Source of the DNA: an uncultured Clostridia bacterium
Lineage (GTDB): Bacteria > Bacillota > Clostridia > Christensenellales > Borkfalkiaceae
Length of the DNA stretch: 64,000 nucleotides
Assembly: GCA_947631465.1 (NCBI GenBank)
Contig: CANRLK010000001.1
Span: 1 to 64,000 of the forward strand
Direction: 5' to 3'
The first letter of the stretch is position 1, and every line of letters starts with the position of its first letter. This document shows positions 24,493-32,662 of the stretch, piece by piece. The notes beneath the pieces are model-generated. The model was not told the DNA's origin. It saw only the letters and a list, made by a program, of their open reading frames with translations, and did no database searches. The position numbers were made by a program, and so were the translations under genes.

Positions 24493-24942
24493 TCAGTTCA
24501 AAACCGTCGGGTCGAAATTGAGCGTATAGCGGCTCTGCCCGCGGTCCTCGGGGAAGAGCGTCGCGCCCGGGACGACGGGAAGCATGAGCGGCGGAATGAG
24601 CGCATCCGCCGTCAAGTTGGTCATCGCGGCGCGAAGATAGGGGAAGATCGTCTCCGTCGCATTGATCGCAAAAATGCGTTTGTCCTCGTCGGAAGTCATG
24701 TTCTCGACCTCGAACACGCCGACAAAGCGCACCCGCATGTCGAAGGGCTTGGGCGATTCCTCGCTCGACTCGATCTTGCACTCCATGATCACGATGTTGA
24801 TCTTGGGGTTGTCGTTCGCCTGGCGGATCTGCCGCGAAAATGCGGGCTTGATCTCGAATTTGGTATCGGGCGCTGCCTTGATCGGATTGACCTTAAAATA
24901 GAGTTCGTCCGCGGAAAGCGCTTTCAAAGAATAACTGATCAT
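24493..24942 (-). CDS. SecB-like export chaperone
   Basis: The 149-residue protein has the SecB length and its core signature YLRAAMTNLTADALIPPLMLPVV near residues 100-122, comparable to the family's YLRE-x-I-x-x-L-x-x-x-x-FPPLLLPPV. SecB tetramers keep secretory proteins unfolded. Classical SecB is rare in Firmicutes, where SecB-like relatives are often solitary or guard toxin-antitoxin pairs; no toxin is seen here. It sits downstream of the asparaginase gene with its own GAGG site and is followed by a strong terminator. Confidence 0.7.
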   Translation of the reverse strand: MISYSLKALSADELYFKVNPIKAAPDTKFEIKPAFSRQIRQANDNPKINIVIMECKIESSEESPKPFDMRVRFVGVFEVENMTSDEDKRIFAINATETIFPYLRAAMTNLTADALIPPLMLPVVPGATLFPEDRGQSRYTLNFDPTVLN

Positions 24943-25016
24943 AATGTTACCTCAAAGATATGTTCTTGATTTTTTATACCCCGAAAATCCGCCCGCAAAA
25001 CGGCGAAGGCGAAATT

Positions 25017-26006
25017 TCAAATAATATCGTGTTCGACGGGACGGTTGAAGAGCGTTCCGACGCGGTCTTGGTCCTTGGTCTGCGCAAGACACCACATGAG
25101 CTTTGCGACCGCCGCTTCGAGGGTCATGCTGCGCGCCTCCAAGACCTTACCGCACCGCATGAGCTTTCTGCCGACCTCGTAGTTTTGAAGGGCGCTTCCC
25201 TCGCGCTCGACCTGCGTCGTGACGACGACCGTCTTGCCCTTCTTCAAAAACTCGGTGAGCCGCTCGCAAAACGCCTCGCCGTCATAGCCTGGGATCCCGC
25301 CCGAGCCGAACGTCTCCAAAATGAGCCCCTCGCAGTGCGCCGAGAGATAGTCGAAGATCTCCGCCCGAAGCCCCGGGATCATTTTGAGCACAAACACGGA
25401 GTTTTCCATCGCATGATAAAACTTGGGCGAGGGGGACTTCTCCTCTTCGAGATAGCGGATGATCTTTCCGTCGCGCACGATCCCGATCTCGGGGAAATCG
25501 ACGCTCGAAAAGGCGTTATAGCTTCTCGTTCTCGTCTTTTTCGCCCGCGTGCCCAGGATGATGTTCCCGTCAAACACGACCCTGACGCCCGAAGCGTCCC
25601 CGTCCGCGCAGTAGGAAAACGCGTCGAAAAGGTTGAGCCGCGCGTCGGTGTCCCGCAATGAGACCGACTTCTGCGATCCCGTTAAGACGACGGGCTTGGG
25701 ACTTCCCTGAATGAGATAGGAGAGCGCCGCGGCGGTATATGCCATCGTGTCCGTGCCGTGGGTGATGACGAACCCGTCGTATTTCTCATAGTTTTCCTCG
25801 ACGATTTTTGCAAGTTCGAGCCAATGCGCGGAATAGATGTTGGTGCTGTCGAGGTTGAAGGGCTGGACTTGCGACACATTGCAAATTTTCGCGATCTCGG
25901 GCACGAAGTCCAAGAGTTCCTTGGACGTAAACGAGGGCGCAAGCCCCGCGCCCGTGTTGGTCGAGGCGATCGTCCCGCCCGTTGCGATCATCAAGATATT
26001 CTTCAT
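25017..26006 (-). CDS. ansA: Type I (cytoplasmic) L-asparaginase
   Basis: The 329-residue protein carries both active-site threonine motifs, ATGGTIAS near the N-terminus and HGTDTM at about residues 85-90, and lacks a signal peptide. It hydrolyses asparagine to aspartate and ammonia. It overlaps the upstream 189-residue gene by four bases, in a three-gene operon headed by a Wzz-like gene. Confidence 0.93.
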   Translation of the reverse strand: MKNILMIATGGTIASTNTGAGLAPSFTSKELLDFVPEIAKICNVSQVQPFNLDSTNIYSAHWLELAKIVEENYEKYDGFVITHGTDTMAYTAAALSYLIQGSPKPVVLTGSQKSVSLRDTDARLNLFDAFSYCADGDASGVRVVFDGNIILGTRAKKTRTRSYNAFSSVDFPEIGIVRDGKIIRYLEEEKSPSPKFYHAMENSVFVLKMIPGLRAEIFDYLSAHCEGLILETFGSGGIPGYDGEAFCERLTEFLKKGKTVVVTTQVEREGSALQNYEVGRKLMRCGKVLEARSMTLEAAVAKLMWCLAQTKDQDRVGTLFNRPVEHDII

Positions 26007-26572
26007 CGTATTTTCTCCTGCAAGCGGCGCAGCATCTCGTCGTCCGCGCCCAACGCGCGAAGCGGACCTTCGTCCTGCCTCGCAAGCGCCGTCAGCCCGC
26101 GGAACACTTCCTCTCCCGCCTGCCCCGTCAAGAGCGCACAGCCCTCTCTTTGCGCAAGCATTTCAATCATCTTCTCCGCGCTCCCGTCAAGCGTATATGT
26201 CACGCCGTAACTTACGAGCTCTTCCATGTTCTCGGGCGCGCGCTTTGCATACAGGGCGACAAAATAACGGGTGTAATGTCTGTTGTCATAGCGGCAGCCG
26301 CCGAGTTCGAAACACTCCACCCCGTCTGCGACGAGCTTCCGCGCGCCGAGCGGCGCGACCGCCGCCTTGATGAGCCGCATGTCATACGGCGCGTCCTTTT
26401 CTTCCGCCTCGATCACGCGCTCCGCCGTCCCCGCCTGCAACCTGTCATGAACTCCGACGGGCGCAAGGACCTTGTCCCCCGCTTTCACGGGCAGATCGCA
26501 CAAATACCAATACAGTCTGTCCGAAAGATTTTCGTCGTCGCAAAAGCGCAGCGCCGCAAACCTGTATTTCAT
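26003..26572 (-). CDS. Hypothetical protein, possibly PriA-N-like at its start
   Basis: The 189-residue protein is not recognised. Its first 50 residues (YWYLCDLPVKAGDKVLAPVG) recall the N-terminal beta domain of primosome protein PriA, but the helicase is missing. The rest is alpha/beta with no clear motif. It overlaps both neighbours by four bases, so it is made together with the Wzz-like protein and asparaginase. Confidence 0.6.
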   Translation of the reverse strand: MKYRFAALRFCDDENLSDRLYWYLCDLPVKAGDKVLAPVGVHDRLQAGTAERVIEAEEKDAPYDMRLIKAAVAPLGARKLVADGVECFELGGCRYDNRHYTRYFVALYAKRAPENMEELVSYGVTYTLDGSAEKMIEMLAQREGCALLTGQAGEEVFRGLTALARQDEGPLRALGADDEMLRRLQEKIR

Positions 26573-27864
26573 TCTTCCGTGGTCTTATCCGCGGTTTGAT
26601 CCGCTTTGTCCGAAGGGCCTCCGCCCTTCCCGTCTTTCTCTGCCTGCGTTTCCGCAGCCGCCCTTTCCCTTGCGCGCATTTTGGGAAGTTCGACGGCGCA
26701 GACGATCGCGCCCGCGATGAGCGCCGTCAGCACAAATACGCCGACGCCGACCAAAATTGCGCTCGTCCCCCCTTCCGAGACGGCGTTCGTCGTCTTGAAG
26801 TCGGCGCGCGATTCCTGTTCATATAAGACGGACGCGACCTCGGAGACCGTCTTGGCAACGTCCTGCATTTTTTCGTAAACGGTCTCGATGCGCGCCTCGA
26901 ATGTCTCGACGTTTTCGATGTTGAGGGCTGCGATCTGGCGGTCGATCTCGACGTTGCGCTCGATGAGCTTGGCAAGGACTTCCGCAAGCCCCTCTTCATA
27001 GTTCGACGAGTCGATCGTCATGGTGACGGGACGCACCTCTTCGAGCATCGCCTTGATCTCGTCGATCTTGCGCTCGTTGATCTCCTTCTCTTCGCTGAGT
27101 TCCGCGATCTTGACGAGCAGCAGTTCGCGCGAGACATAGCCGTAGTCGTCGAGTTCCTTGGTAAGCTCTTCAAACAGCACGTCGCTGATGACCGCGGACG
27201 CTTCCGTGCGGTAGTTTTTCAGGGATTTCCCCGAGACTCTGTATTCCCCGCTGTATTCGGAGATCCAAGCGTCGTAGCGCGACAAAATGCTCGACTTTTG
27301 CTCCATGAGAAGGGAGAGCTTGTCCTCGAACACGCCCCCGTCAAAGATGCCTTTGTCGAGGGAGAAGTCGAACTTCTTCGCCCGCGCCTTTGCCTCCTTG
27401 ATGGGACGCTGCGCAAGGGCGCGCAAAAACGCCGTCGCCTCCCCCCGATCGTCAAAATAGAATTTCTTGACGCTCAAAATATACAGCCCTTCTTCCGCCG
27501 GGCGGGCCTCATCCCCGCTTTCGCCCTTCTCGATCGTGATGTCGTCCGATTGGCTCATCGAAATCACGTCGATATCCGAAAACCTTGCGTCGCTCTCTTT
27601 GACCTCGGAAAGCGCTTCGGGCGAGATGATGTCCCGAAAATAAAAGAGAGAACCATCGGGATATTTCTGGCTCGCCGAGCCCGGGTAGGTGAGCGTGAAC
27701 TCCATGGTATAATCCGCCGTGTGCGGATCGATATAACTTACATATGCAAGAACGGCGACGGACGTCAACACCGCAGCCGCGAGCAAGATGACCCAAAGCC
27801 GCTTCTTTGCCGCCCGCCAAAGATCTGCGATCGATACGCCGCTCTCTTCCGATTCGTCTTCCAT
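26569..27864 (-). CDS. Wzz/YveK-type chain-length or co-polymerase-like membrane protein
   Basis: The 431-residue protein has two membrane helices, one at about residues 25-48 and one near 370-395, enclosing a long outer domain with coiled-coil stretches (IAELSEEKEINERKIDEIK). The membrane topology fits polysaccharide co-polymerases, which set polymer length, but no polysaccharide genes are nearby, so the role is inferred from shape. The start at 27864 follows an AGAGG site. The promoter at 27883-27911 diverges from iscS. Confidence 0.6.
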   Translation of the reverse strand: MEDESEESGVSIADLWRAAKKRLWVILLAAAVLTSVAVLAYVSYIDPHTADYTMEFTLTYPGSASQKYPDGSLFYFRDIISPEALSEVKESDARFSDIDVISMSQSDDITIEKGESGDEARPAEEGLYILSVKKFYFDDRGEATAFLRALAQRPIKEAKARAKKFDFSLDKGIFDGGVFEDKLSLLMEQKSSILSRYDAWISEYSGEYRVSGKSLKNYRTEASAVISDVLFEELTKELDDYGYVSRELLLVKIAELSEEKEINERKIDEIKAMLEEVRPVTMTIDSSNYEEGLAEVLAKLIERNVEIDRQIAALNIENVETFEARIETVYEKMQDVAKTVSEVASVLYEQESRADFKTTNAVSEGGTSAILVGVGVFVLTALIAGAIVCAVELPKMRARERAAAETQAEKDGKGGGPSDKADQTADKTTEE

Positions 27865-27882
27865 AAAATACCTCTTTTTCCC

Positions 27883-27911
27883 ATTATAACCCATTTTAGA
27901 CCTTCCGTCAA
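27883..27911 (-). promoter_or_regulatory. Sigma-A promoter of the Wzz-like operon
   Basis: The -35 is TTGACG (27906-27911) and the -10 is TATAAT (27883-27888), with a 17-base spacer. Confidence 0.7.
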
Positions 27912-27951
27912 TTCTTTCGCCGAACTTTCCGAGAATAAACTCGAAATTTAG

Positions 27952-27980
27952 TTGACAGACGCATAAAAGGGTGCTATAAT
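27952..27980 (+). promoter_or_regulatory. Consensus sigma-A promoter of iscSUR
   Basis: The -35 is TTGACA (27952-27957) and the -10 is TATAAT (27975-27980), with a 17-base spacer. An AAAGGAG ribosome site precedes the iscS ATG. Confidence 0.8.
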
Positions 27981-28001
27981 TCCCATGAATTTAGTAGGAA
28001 T
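27979..28001. promoter_or_regulatory. Possible Rrf2/IscR operator at the iscS start site
   Basis: An inverted repeat ATTCC-N13-GGAAT (23 bp) overlaps the end of the -10 and the predicted start point. Position and size fit repression by the Rrf2 protein encoded in the same operon. The match to a known consensus is not established. Confidence 0.4.
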
Positions 28002-28017
28002 ATAAAGGAGAAACACG

Positions 28018-29205
28018 ATGTTTGTCTATGCGGACAACGCCGCCACGACCAAGATCCGTCCCGCGGCGCTCAAAGTATATCAAGAAGTTTCGGAAAAATT
28101 CTTCGGCAATCCCTCGTCCCTGCACTCCGCGGGGCAGCGGGCGAAGGAAGAGCTCGAACGTTGCAGGCAGGCGGTCGCAAATATTTTGGGCTGCGAGGCG
28201 AAGGAGATCTACTTCACCTCGGGCGGGAGCGAATCGGACAACCAGGCGATCGAGAGCGCGGCGCGCGCGGGCGCGAGAAAGGGAAAGCGCAAGATCGTCT
28301 CGACGGCGATCGAACACCATGCCGTCTTGCACACCTTGAAAAAACTCGAAAAAGAGGGCTTCGAAGTCGTCCTTTTGCCCGTCGGGAAAAACGGCATCGT
28401 CTCCTTGGACGAAGCGAAGAAGGAGATCGACGAAAACACCTGTCTTGTGTCCGTCATGCTCGCGAACAACGAGATCGGGACGATCCAGCCCGTCGAAGAG
28501 ATCGGCGGATACTGCCGAGCGCTCGGCGTGCCCTTCCATACCGACGCGGTGCAAGCCGTGGGGCACATGCCCGTCAACGTGAAGGACCTTCACTGCGACT
28601 ATCTCGCCCTGTCGGCGCACAAATTCGGCGGACCGCGCGGAGTCGGCGCACTGTATGCAAGGACGGGCGCGCCCCTTTCCAATCTCATCGAGGGCGGCGC
28701 GCAGGAGCGCGGAAAGCGCGCGGGAACGGAAAACCTGCCCGCCATCGCCGCCATGACGGAAGCCCTTCAAGAATCTGTCAAAAATCTTCCCGAATACATG
28801 AAACGGGTGAGCGCGCTGCGGGACAAACTCATCGGCAATTTGAGCAAGATCGAGCACTGCGCCCTCAACGGGGACAGCGTTCGTCGGCTCTGCGGGAACG
28901 TGAGCTTCTGCTTCGAGGGAATCGAAGGCGAATCGCTGCTCCTGCTCCTCGACGACAAGGGCATCTGCGCCTCGTCTGGCTCTGCCTGCACGTCGGGCTC
29001 GCTCGACCCGTCCCACGTTTTGCTCGCGATCGGGCGGGTGCACGACGTCGCGCACGGCTCGCTCCGCCTGAGCCTTTCCGAGGACACGACGGAAGAAGAG
29101 ATCGACTATATGTCCGAAGAAATTCCCAAGGTCGTCTCCTATCTTCGGAGCATTTCCCCCGTCTGGCGGGATCTTCAAGAGGGACGGCGCAGCTTCATTC
29201 TTTGA
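28018..29205 (+). CDS. iscS: Cysteine desulfurase (IscS/NifS)
   Basis: The 395-residue protein is a PLP enzyme with Schiff-base lysine in LSAHKFGGPRG, the substrate-binding HTDAVQA region and a mobile catalytic-cysteine loop SSGSACTSGSLDPSHVL. It takes sulfur from cysteine for Fe-S cluster building. It is first in an operon with the scaffold IscU and an Rrf2 regulator, behind a consensus promoter. Confidence 0.95.
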   Translation: MFVYADNAATTKIRPAALKVYQEVSEKFFGNPSSLHSAGQRAKEELERCRQAVANILGCEAKEIYFTSGGSESDNQAIESAARAGARKGKRKIVSTAIEHHAVLHTLKKLEKEGFEVVLLPVGKNGIVSLDEAKKEIDENTCLVSVMLANNEIGTIQPVEEIGGYCRALGVPFHTDAVQAVGHMPVNVKDLHCDYLALSAHKFGGPRGVGALYARTGAPLSNLIEGGAQERGKRAGTENLPAIAAMTEALQESVKNLPEYMKRVSALRDKLIGNLSKIEHCALNGDSVRRLCGNVSFCFEGIEGESLLLLLDDKGICASSGSACTSGSLDPSHVLLAIGRVHDVAHGSLRLSLSEDTTEEEIDYMSEEIPKVVSYLRSISPVWRDLQEGRRSFIL

Positions 29206-29234
29206 AAAAATCAAACGTTTAAGGAGATACGGTC

Positions 29235-29687
29235 ATGTCTTTATACAGCGAAAAGGTAATGGATCACTTTAAGCACCCGAGGAACGTCGGGGTCATCGAA
29301 AATCCCGACGGGGTCGGCGAAGTCGGCAACGCCAAATGCGGCGACATCATGAAGATCTACCTCAAAATCGACGGGGACATCATCTCGGACGTCAAATTCG
29401 AGACCTTCGGATGCGGGAGCGCGATCGCGTCGAGCTCGATGGCGACCGAACTCATCAAGGGCAAGCCGCTCAAAGATGCGCTCGCTCTCACCAACAAAGC
29501 GGTCGCAGAGGCGCTCGACGGTCTGCCCGCCTATAAAATGCACTGCTCCGTCCTCGCGGAAGAGGCGATCCGAGCCGCCATTCTCGATTATTACAAGAAA
29601 CACAACCTGCCCTACGACCCCGAACTCTTCAAGGAGTGCGATCACGAGCACGACCACGACGGGCACGAGGGCGGAGACGGCGAATGA
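29235..29687 (+). CDS. iscU: Fe-S cluster scaffold IscU/NifU-N
   Basis: The 150-residue protein has the three scaffold cysteines in NAKCGD, FGCGSA and HCSVLAEEA. A His/Asp-rich tail (residues about 135-150, HEHDHDGHEGG) extends the normal protein and could hold metal. It assembles nascent clusters with sulfur from IscS. GGAG precedes the start. Confidence 0.93.
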   Translation: MSLYSEKVMDHFKHPRNVGVIENPDGVGEVGNAKCGDIMKIYLKIDGDIISDVKFETFGCGSAIASSSMATELIKGKPLKDALALTNKAVAEALDGLPAYKMHCSVLAEEAIRAAILDYYKKHNLPYDPELFKECDHEHDHDGHEGGDGE

Positions 29688-30079
29688 TCGTCTCGGCAAA
29701 GGGAAGATATGCCCTCCGCGTGATGATCGCCCTTGCAAAGCACGAAAAAGACGAGCCCGTCCCGTTAAAAGAGCTCGCCCTGCGGGAAGAGATCCCCTAT
29801 AAGTTTCTCGAAGCCATCATGTGCGAACTCGTCAAGGCGGGGCTCGTCGAAAGCGTGCGGGGCAAAAACGGCGGCTACCGCCTTTCCGCACCCAAGGAGA
29901 CCTGCACCGCCGCAGACATTCTGCGCATTACGGAGACCTCTTTCACCGCCGCCGCTTGCGCAGGCGGAAGCGCGGACTGCCCGCGCGCCGAAATGTGCCC
30001 CACCCTCCCCATGTGGCGCGCCCTCGACGACGCCGTCGAGGAACTGTTGAAAAAGTATACCTTGGCAGACTTTATTTAA
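29684..30079 (+). CDS. iscR: Rrf2-family Fe-S responsive regulator (IscR-like)
   Basis: The 131-residue protein has an N-terminal winged helix (SAKGRYALRVMIALA) and three cysteines spaced C-x6-C-x5-C (residues about 95-108), close to the IscR [2Fe-2S] ligands. It overlaps iscU by four bases. The gene order iscS-iscU-iscR is unlike the usual regulator-first order. The likely target is the inverted repeat at 27979-28001. Confidence 0.88.
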   Translation: MIVSAKGRYALRVMIALAKHEKDEPVPLKELALREEIPYKFLEAIMCELVKAGLVESVRGKNGGYRLSAPKETCTAADILRITETSFTAAACAGGSADCPRAEMCPTLPMWRALDDAVEELLKKYTLADFI

Positions 30080-30409
30080 CGATTTGCTTTTTTTGAAAAG
30101 ATGTGGGCGCATTGCGCCCTCATTATTTTAATCGGTAACCGTTACTCTTTTCAGAAACGAGCAAGACAAGGAGAGCGCGGATTTCCCGCAGGGAGCGTAC
30201 AATGGAATCCCCAAAAAAGGCGAACGGTCTTTGTGAAGCATTTTTTGGGGAAGAGGAGACGTCGGGAGCAAACGGAGCTTTTCGCAAGAAAAGCGTGTAA
30301 AGCGACCGCACGTCGACGAGACCAAGGGAAAACGCAAGCTCAACGCAGTATTGCGAAGTTTATGGAAAGAGCGCTCGAAGAAAAAGCAGCCCTGCGGGGC
30401 TGCTTTTTC
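30080..30409. other. 330-base intergenic region with strong hairpins
   Basis: No convincing gene lies here. It contains a GC hairpin GGGCGC/GCGCCC (30105-30119) that may end iscR, an 11-bp stem TCCCCAAAAAA/TTTTTTGGGGA (30208-30251), and a perfect hairpin GCTTTTC-gcaa-GAAAAGC (30277-30294). It is closed by a terminator at 30381-30408 usable on the plus strand. It may be an uncharacterised structured RNA or a decayed mobile repeat. Confidence 0.4.
30381..30408. terminator. Bidirectional intrinsic terminator
   Basis: The stem AAAAAGCAGCCC/GGGCTGCTTTTT (12 bp, loop TGCG) ends directly at the stop codon of the spoIIQ-like gene and is flanked by A/T runs on both sides. Confidence 0.8.
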
Positions 30410-31144
30410 TTACTTCTCCTCCAAAGTAGAATCGATGAAGTCCATCGGATCAACTCTTTCTCCATCCTTGTGCATTTCAAGATGAAGATGCGTGCCGTCC
30501 TTGTACTCCGTGCCATACGCAGCGGCAACGGTCGCAATGACCTGACCCTGCGTGACGGTATCCCCCGCCTTCAAATTCTCCACGGGTTCGACAAAGCGGT
30601 AGGTCGCGGTGATGCCGCCCTCATGCTCGACGACGATATAATTGCCGAGCACTTCTTCCATGCTCACTTCCTTGACGACGCCGTCCGCCATCGAAAAGAC
30701 GCTCTCGCCCTCTTCTGCCGCAAAGTCCACGGCGGGGTGCTTGTACCATCTGTCAAGGGACGTGTTGTGATAGATGACATTATACTCGAGCGAACAAGCG
30801 CAGGACGATAAGGGCTTAATGAACGCCGTCTTTTCGCCGCCTGCGGGCTTGTTGTCGTCGGGACCTGCGGGAGTTTCTCCGCCGCTCGGCTGGTCGTCGG
30901 GCTTCTTATTGGGGTCTTCCTCCCCGCCGGGCTGTTCCCCTTCGCCCCCTTCGTTGCCGTCATTGGGCTTCTTGCCGCCTTCATCGATGGGCGGTTCTTC
31001 CGAAAGGGTGTTGTTGTTCGTCGTCACAAAGTAGACGGTGAGCACGGTCGCCGTGATCAGCAGCAATGCGCACACGGCAACGACAATTGAGTAAATCAGT
31101 TTCTTTTTTCTCGGGTTTGTCGCGGTATTTTCCTTGTCTTTCAT
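30410..31144 (-). CDS. spoIIQ: SpoIIQ-like M23 metallopeptidase-domain protein
   Basis: The 244-residue protein has one N-terminal membrane helix (about residues 16-39), a Gly/Pro/Glu-rich linker and a LytM/M23 domain. Zinc ligands appear intact: His and Asp in KHPAVDFAA and HLHLEM near the end, as in clostridial SpoIIQ. SpoIIQ bridges the forespore and mother-cell membranes with SpoIIIAH during engulfment. The sporulation role is inferred from topology and the surrounding spore genes; a general endopeptidase is the alternative. Confidence 0.7.
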   Translation of the reverse strand: MKDKENTATNPRKKKLIYSIVVAVCALLLITATVLTVYFVTTNNNTLSEEPPIDEGGKKPNDGNEGGEGEQPGGEEDPNKKPDDQPSGGETPAGPDDNKPAGGEKTAFIKPLSSCACSLEYNVIYHNTSLDRWYKHPAVDFAAEEGESVFSMADGVVKEVSMEEVLGNYIVVEHEGGITATYRFVEPVENLKAGDTVTQGQVIATVAAAYGTEYKDGTHLHLEMHKDGERVDPMDFIDSTLEEK

Positions 31145-31171
31145 AAAATGCCTCCGAATTTTTATGTAATG

Positions 31172-31197
31172 ATCGACACCTTTGAAAAATTTTATAC
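31172..31197 (-). promoter_or_regulatory. Shared promoter-like module before spoIIQ
   Basis: GTATA (31193-31197), 13 bases, then GTGTCGAT (31172-31179). The same arrangement recurs before the 141-residue gene. GTATA matches the -35 of sigma-F/G promoters. Confidence 0.4.
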
Positions 31198-31206
31198 CTC
31201 AAAATT

Positions 31207-31632
31207 TCAAAATCCGCCGAAAATCAAGGGCGTGCCCGCCGCCGTCCTGCCGCGACCGAGCGCAATATGCAAATTTACGGTATCATTTCCGATCTTCACC
31301 CCTGCGCCGAGATCGGGCGAGAAAAAGTAGTAATTTTTGATCCCCGCCGCCTCTTCCGTAAATAACAGCCTTGCGTGAAACTTTTTTTTCAGCTCTTCGA
31401 GCCTGTCCCCCTCGTAGACCGCGCTCTCGCCCTTGACATCGAGAAAGATCTTTTGCAACGCGGGACGATCGGTCTCTTTCATGAGCGCGGAAGAACTTCG
31501 TCCGAGATAAAAGGTATAGCTTTCGCCCTTTTCGAACACGGGCGCGCGGAGCAAAAGATAGCAAAACGCCGCGCAAAGGACGACGCCCAAGACCGTCAAA
31601 ATGCCGAGAACGTTCTTCTTCGAAAAGCGCAT
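31207..31632 (-). CDS. Hypothetical membrane-anchored protein, sporulation-associated
   Basis: The 141-residue protein has an N-terminal membrane helix (about residues 8-28) and an outer domain ending NLHIALGRGRTAAGTPLIFGGF-like beta strands. It may be related to YwmB-type proteins, which sit beside murA/spoIID/spoIIQ in Bacillus, but this is weak. It lies 62 bases upstream of the spoIIQ-like gene and carries the same promoter-like module, so the two are probably expressed together in the forespore. Confidence 0.55.
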   Translation of the reverse strand: MRFSKKNVLGILTVLGVVLCAAFCYLLLRAPVFEKGESYTFYLGRSSSALMKETDRPALQKIFLDVKGESAVYEGDRLEELKKKFHARLLFTEEAAGIKNYYFFSPDLGAGVKIGNDTVNLHIALGRGRTAAGTPLIFGGF

Positions 31633-31665
31633 AAAAAATCCTCCCGAACTTTCTTCGAGAGGATT

Positions 31666-31691
31666 ATCGACAGCTTTCCAGCGATCTATAC
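31666..31691 (-). promoter_or_regulatory. Shared promoter-like module before the 141-residue gene
   Basis: GTATA (31687-31691), 13 bases, then CTGTCGAT (31666-31673). It aligns with 31172-31197. Confidence 0.4.
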
Positions 31692-31700
31692 TTCAAATTT

Positions 31701-32420
31701 TCAAAACGGTCCGATCTCGCCGTCGAGACAGAAAACCTTGACGGTTCGCAAAAACCGCGCGCTCGTCGCATCGGTTTTGATCTTGTTCCAATCTTCGCGC
31801 GTGCCGCGGTATTCTATTTTTTTGAGTTTCGGACATTCCGAGAAAGTGTTCTCGCCGATCACGAGGACGCCCCGCCCGATCGAGACCCGTTCGAGCTCTT
31901 CGCAGTAGGCAAAGGTCTCGTTGCCGATCCCGACCGCGCTGTCGGGGAGCTCGATCTCCTTCAAGCTCTTACAGCCAACGAAGAGCCCGTTGCGCAGCGT
32001 TCTGAGCGATTTGCCCAAAGAGACCTTCGCAAGGTTGGCGCAGCCGTAAAACGCCCTGCCGCCGAGACAGGCGAGGCTGTCGGGGAGTTCGACGCTTGCA
32101 AGCTCGGCGCAAAAGGCGAACGCGAACACGCCGATCGAGGTCAGGGTCTTGGGAAGGGTCAGTTGCATGAGCGCGCCGTTGCCGCAAAAGGCGCGGTTTT
32201 CGATGCGGATGACGGGACTGCCGTTGTAATGGGCGGGGATCAACAGCGCGGGCATATCCTGTTTGGCGGCTTTGAGAACGCTGTACGCCCGCTCTCCAGC
32301 AGGCGTGCGCGTCTCGGAAAAGATGAGCTTCTTCCCCGCCGCTTCTTCTAAGGCGTCAAACTTCGGCGGCTCGGGTCTGCGATCTCCACTTGAAAACATT
32401 TTGCCCATGAGTTTCTTCAT
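31701..32420 (-). CDS. BspA-type leucine-rich-repeat protein
   Basis: The 239-residue protein has five to six 23-residue LRR_5 repeats (for example LTSIGVFAFAFCAELASVEL) and no signal peptide, so it is cytoplasmic unless exported in an unusual way. Such repeats bind proteins. GGAGGAGGG precedes the ATG. The 5' leader (about 170 bases) is unusually structured. Confidence 0.75.
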   Translation of the reverse strand: MKKLMGKMFSSGDRRPEPPKFDALEEAAGKKLIFSETRTPAGERAYSVLKAAKQDMPALLIPAHYNGSPVIRIENRAFCGNGALMQLTLPKTLTSIGVFAFAFCAELASVELPDSLACLGGRAFYGCANLAKVSLGKSLRTLRNGLFVGCKSLKEIELPDSAVGIGNETFAYCEELERVSIGRGVLVIGENTFSECPKLKKIEYRGTREDWNKIKTDATSARFLRTVKVFCLDGEIGPF

Positions 32421-32589
32421 CGTTTTCCCTCCTCCTCAAATGATAAAGAGCGCCCCCCGATCAAGGGAGCGCCCGCATTTGAGTATCCGTTAATCGGTTG
32501 CGCCACATTCTACCTTTTTTGAAAAAGCAAAAATCGGGATACACCTATGCCGATAGATCCTTTGCTTTTTCAGTATTCGATTATGGCGC
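32421..32589 (-). promoter_or_regulatory. Highly structured leader RNA before the LRR gene
   Basis: The transcript predicted from 32589 begins exactly with the outer stem GCGCCA (32584-32589), which pairs with TGGCGC (32500-32505). Inside are a perfect 11-bp stem GAAAAAGCAAA/TTTGCTTTTTC (32561-32571 with 32521-32531) and ATCGG/CCGAT. A second helix CTCAAATG/CATTTGAG then runs into the GGAGGAGGG ribosome site. The layout looks like a riboswitch or a protein-binding leader; I do not recognise the class. Confidence 0.5.
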
Positions 32590-32595
32590 AATCAA

Positions 32596-32624
32596 ATTAT
32601 AGCATATCCGCGCGAAATTTGCAA
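32596..32624 (-). promoter_or_regulatory. Sigma-A promoter of the structured leader
   Basis: The -35 is TTGCAA (32619-32624) and the -10 is TATAAT (32596-32601), with a 17-base spacer; start at about 32589. Confidence 0.65.
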
Positions 32625-32662
32625 TATAAAATCGAAAATCGTTGCAAAAACCCGCGAAAATC

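Noticed and set aside
30123..30343. Two minus-strand frames of 62 and 71 codons in the intergenic region
   Set aside because: They overlap each other in different frames and lie in hairpin-forming DNA downstream of a terminator.
30101..30811. Plus-strand frame across the intergenic hairpins and into the spoIIQ-like gene
   Set aside because: It runs through a strong terminator and is antisense to the M23 gene; there is no ribosome site.
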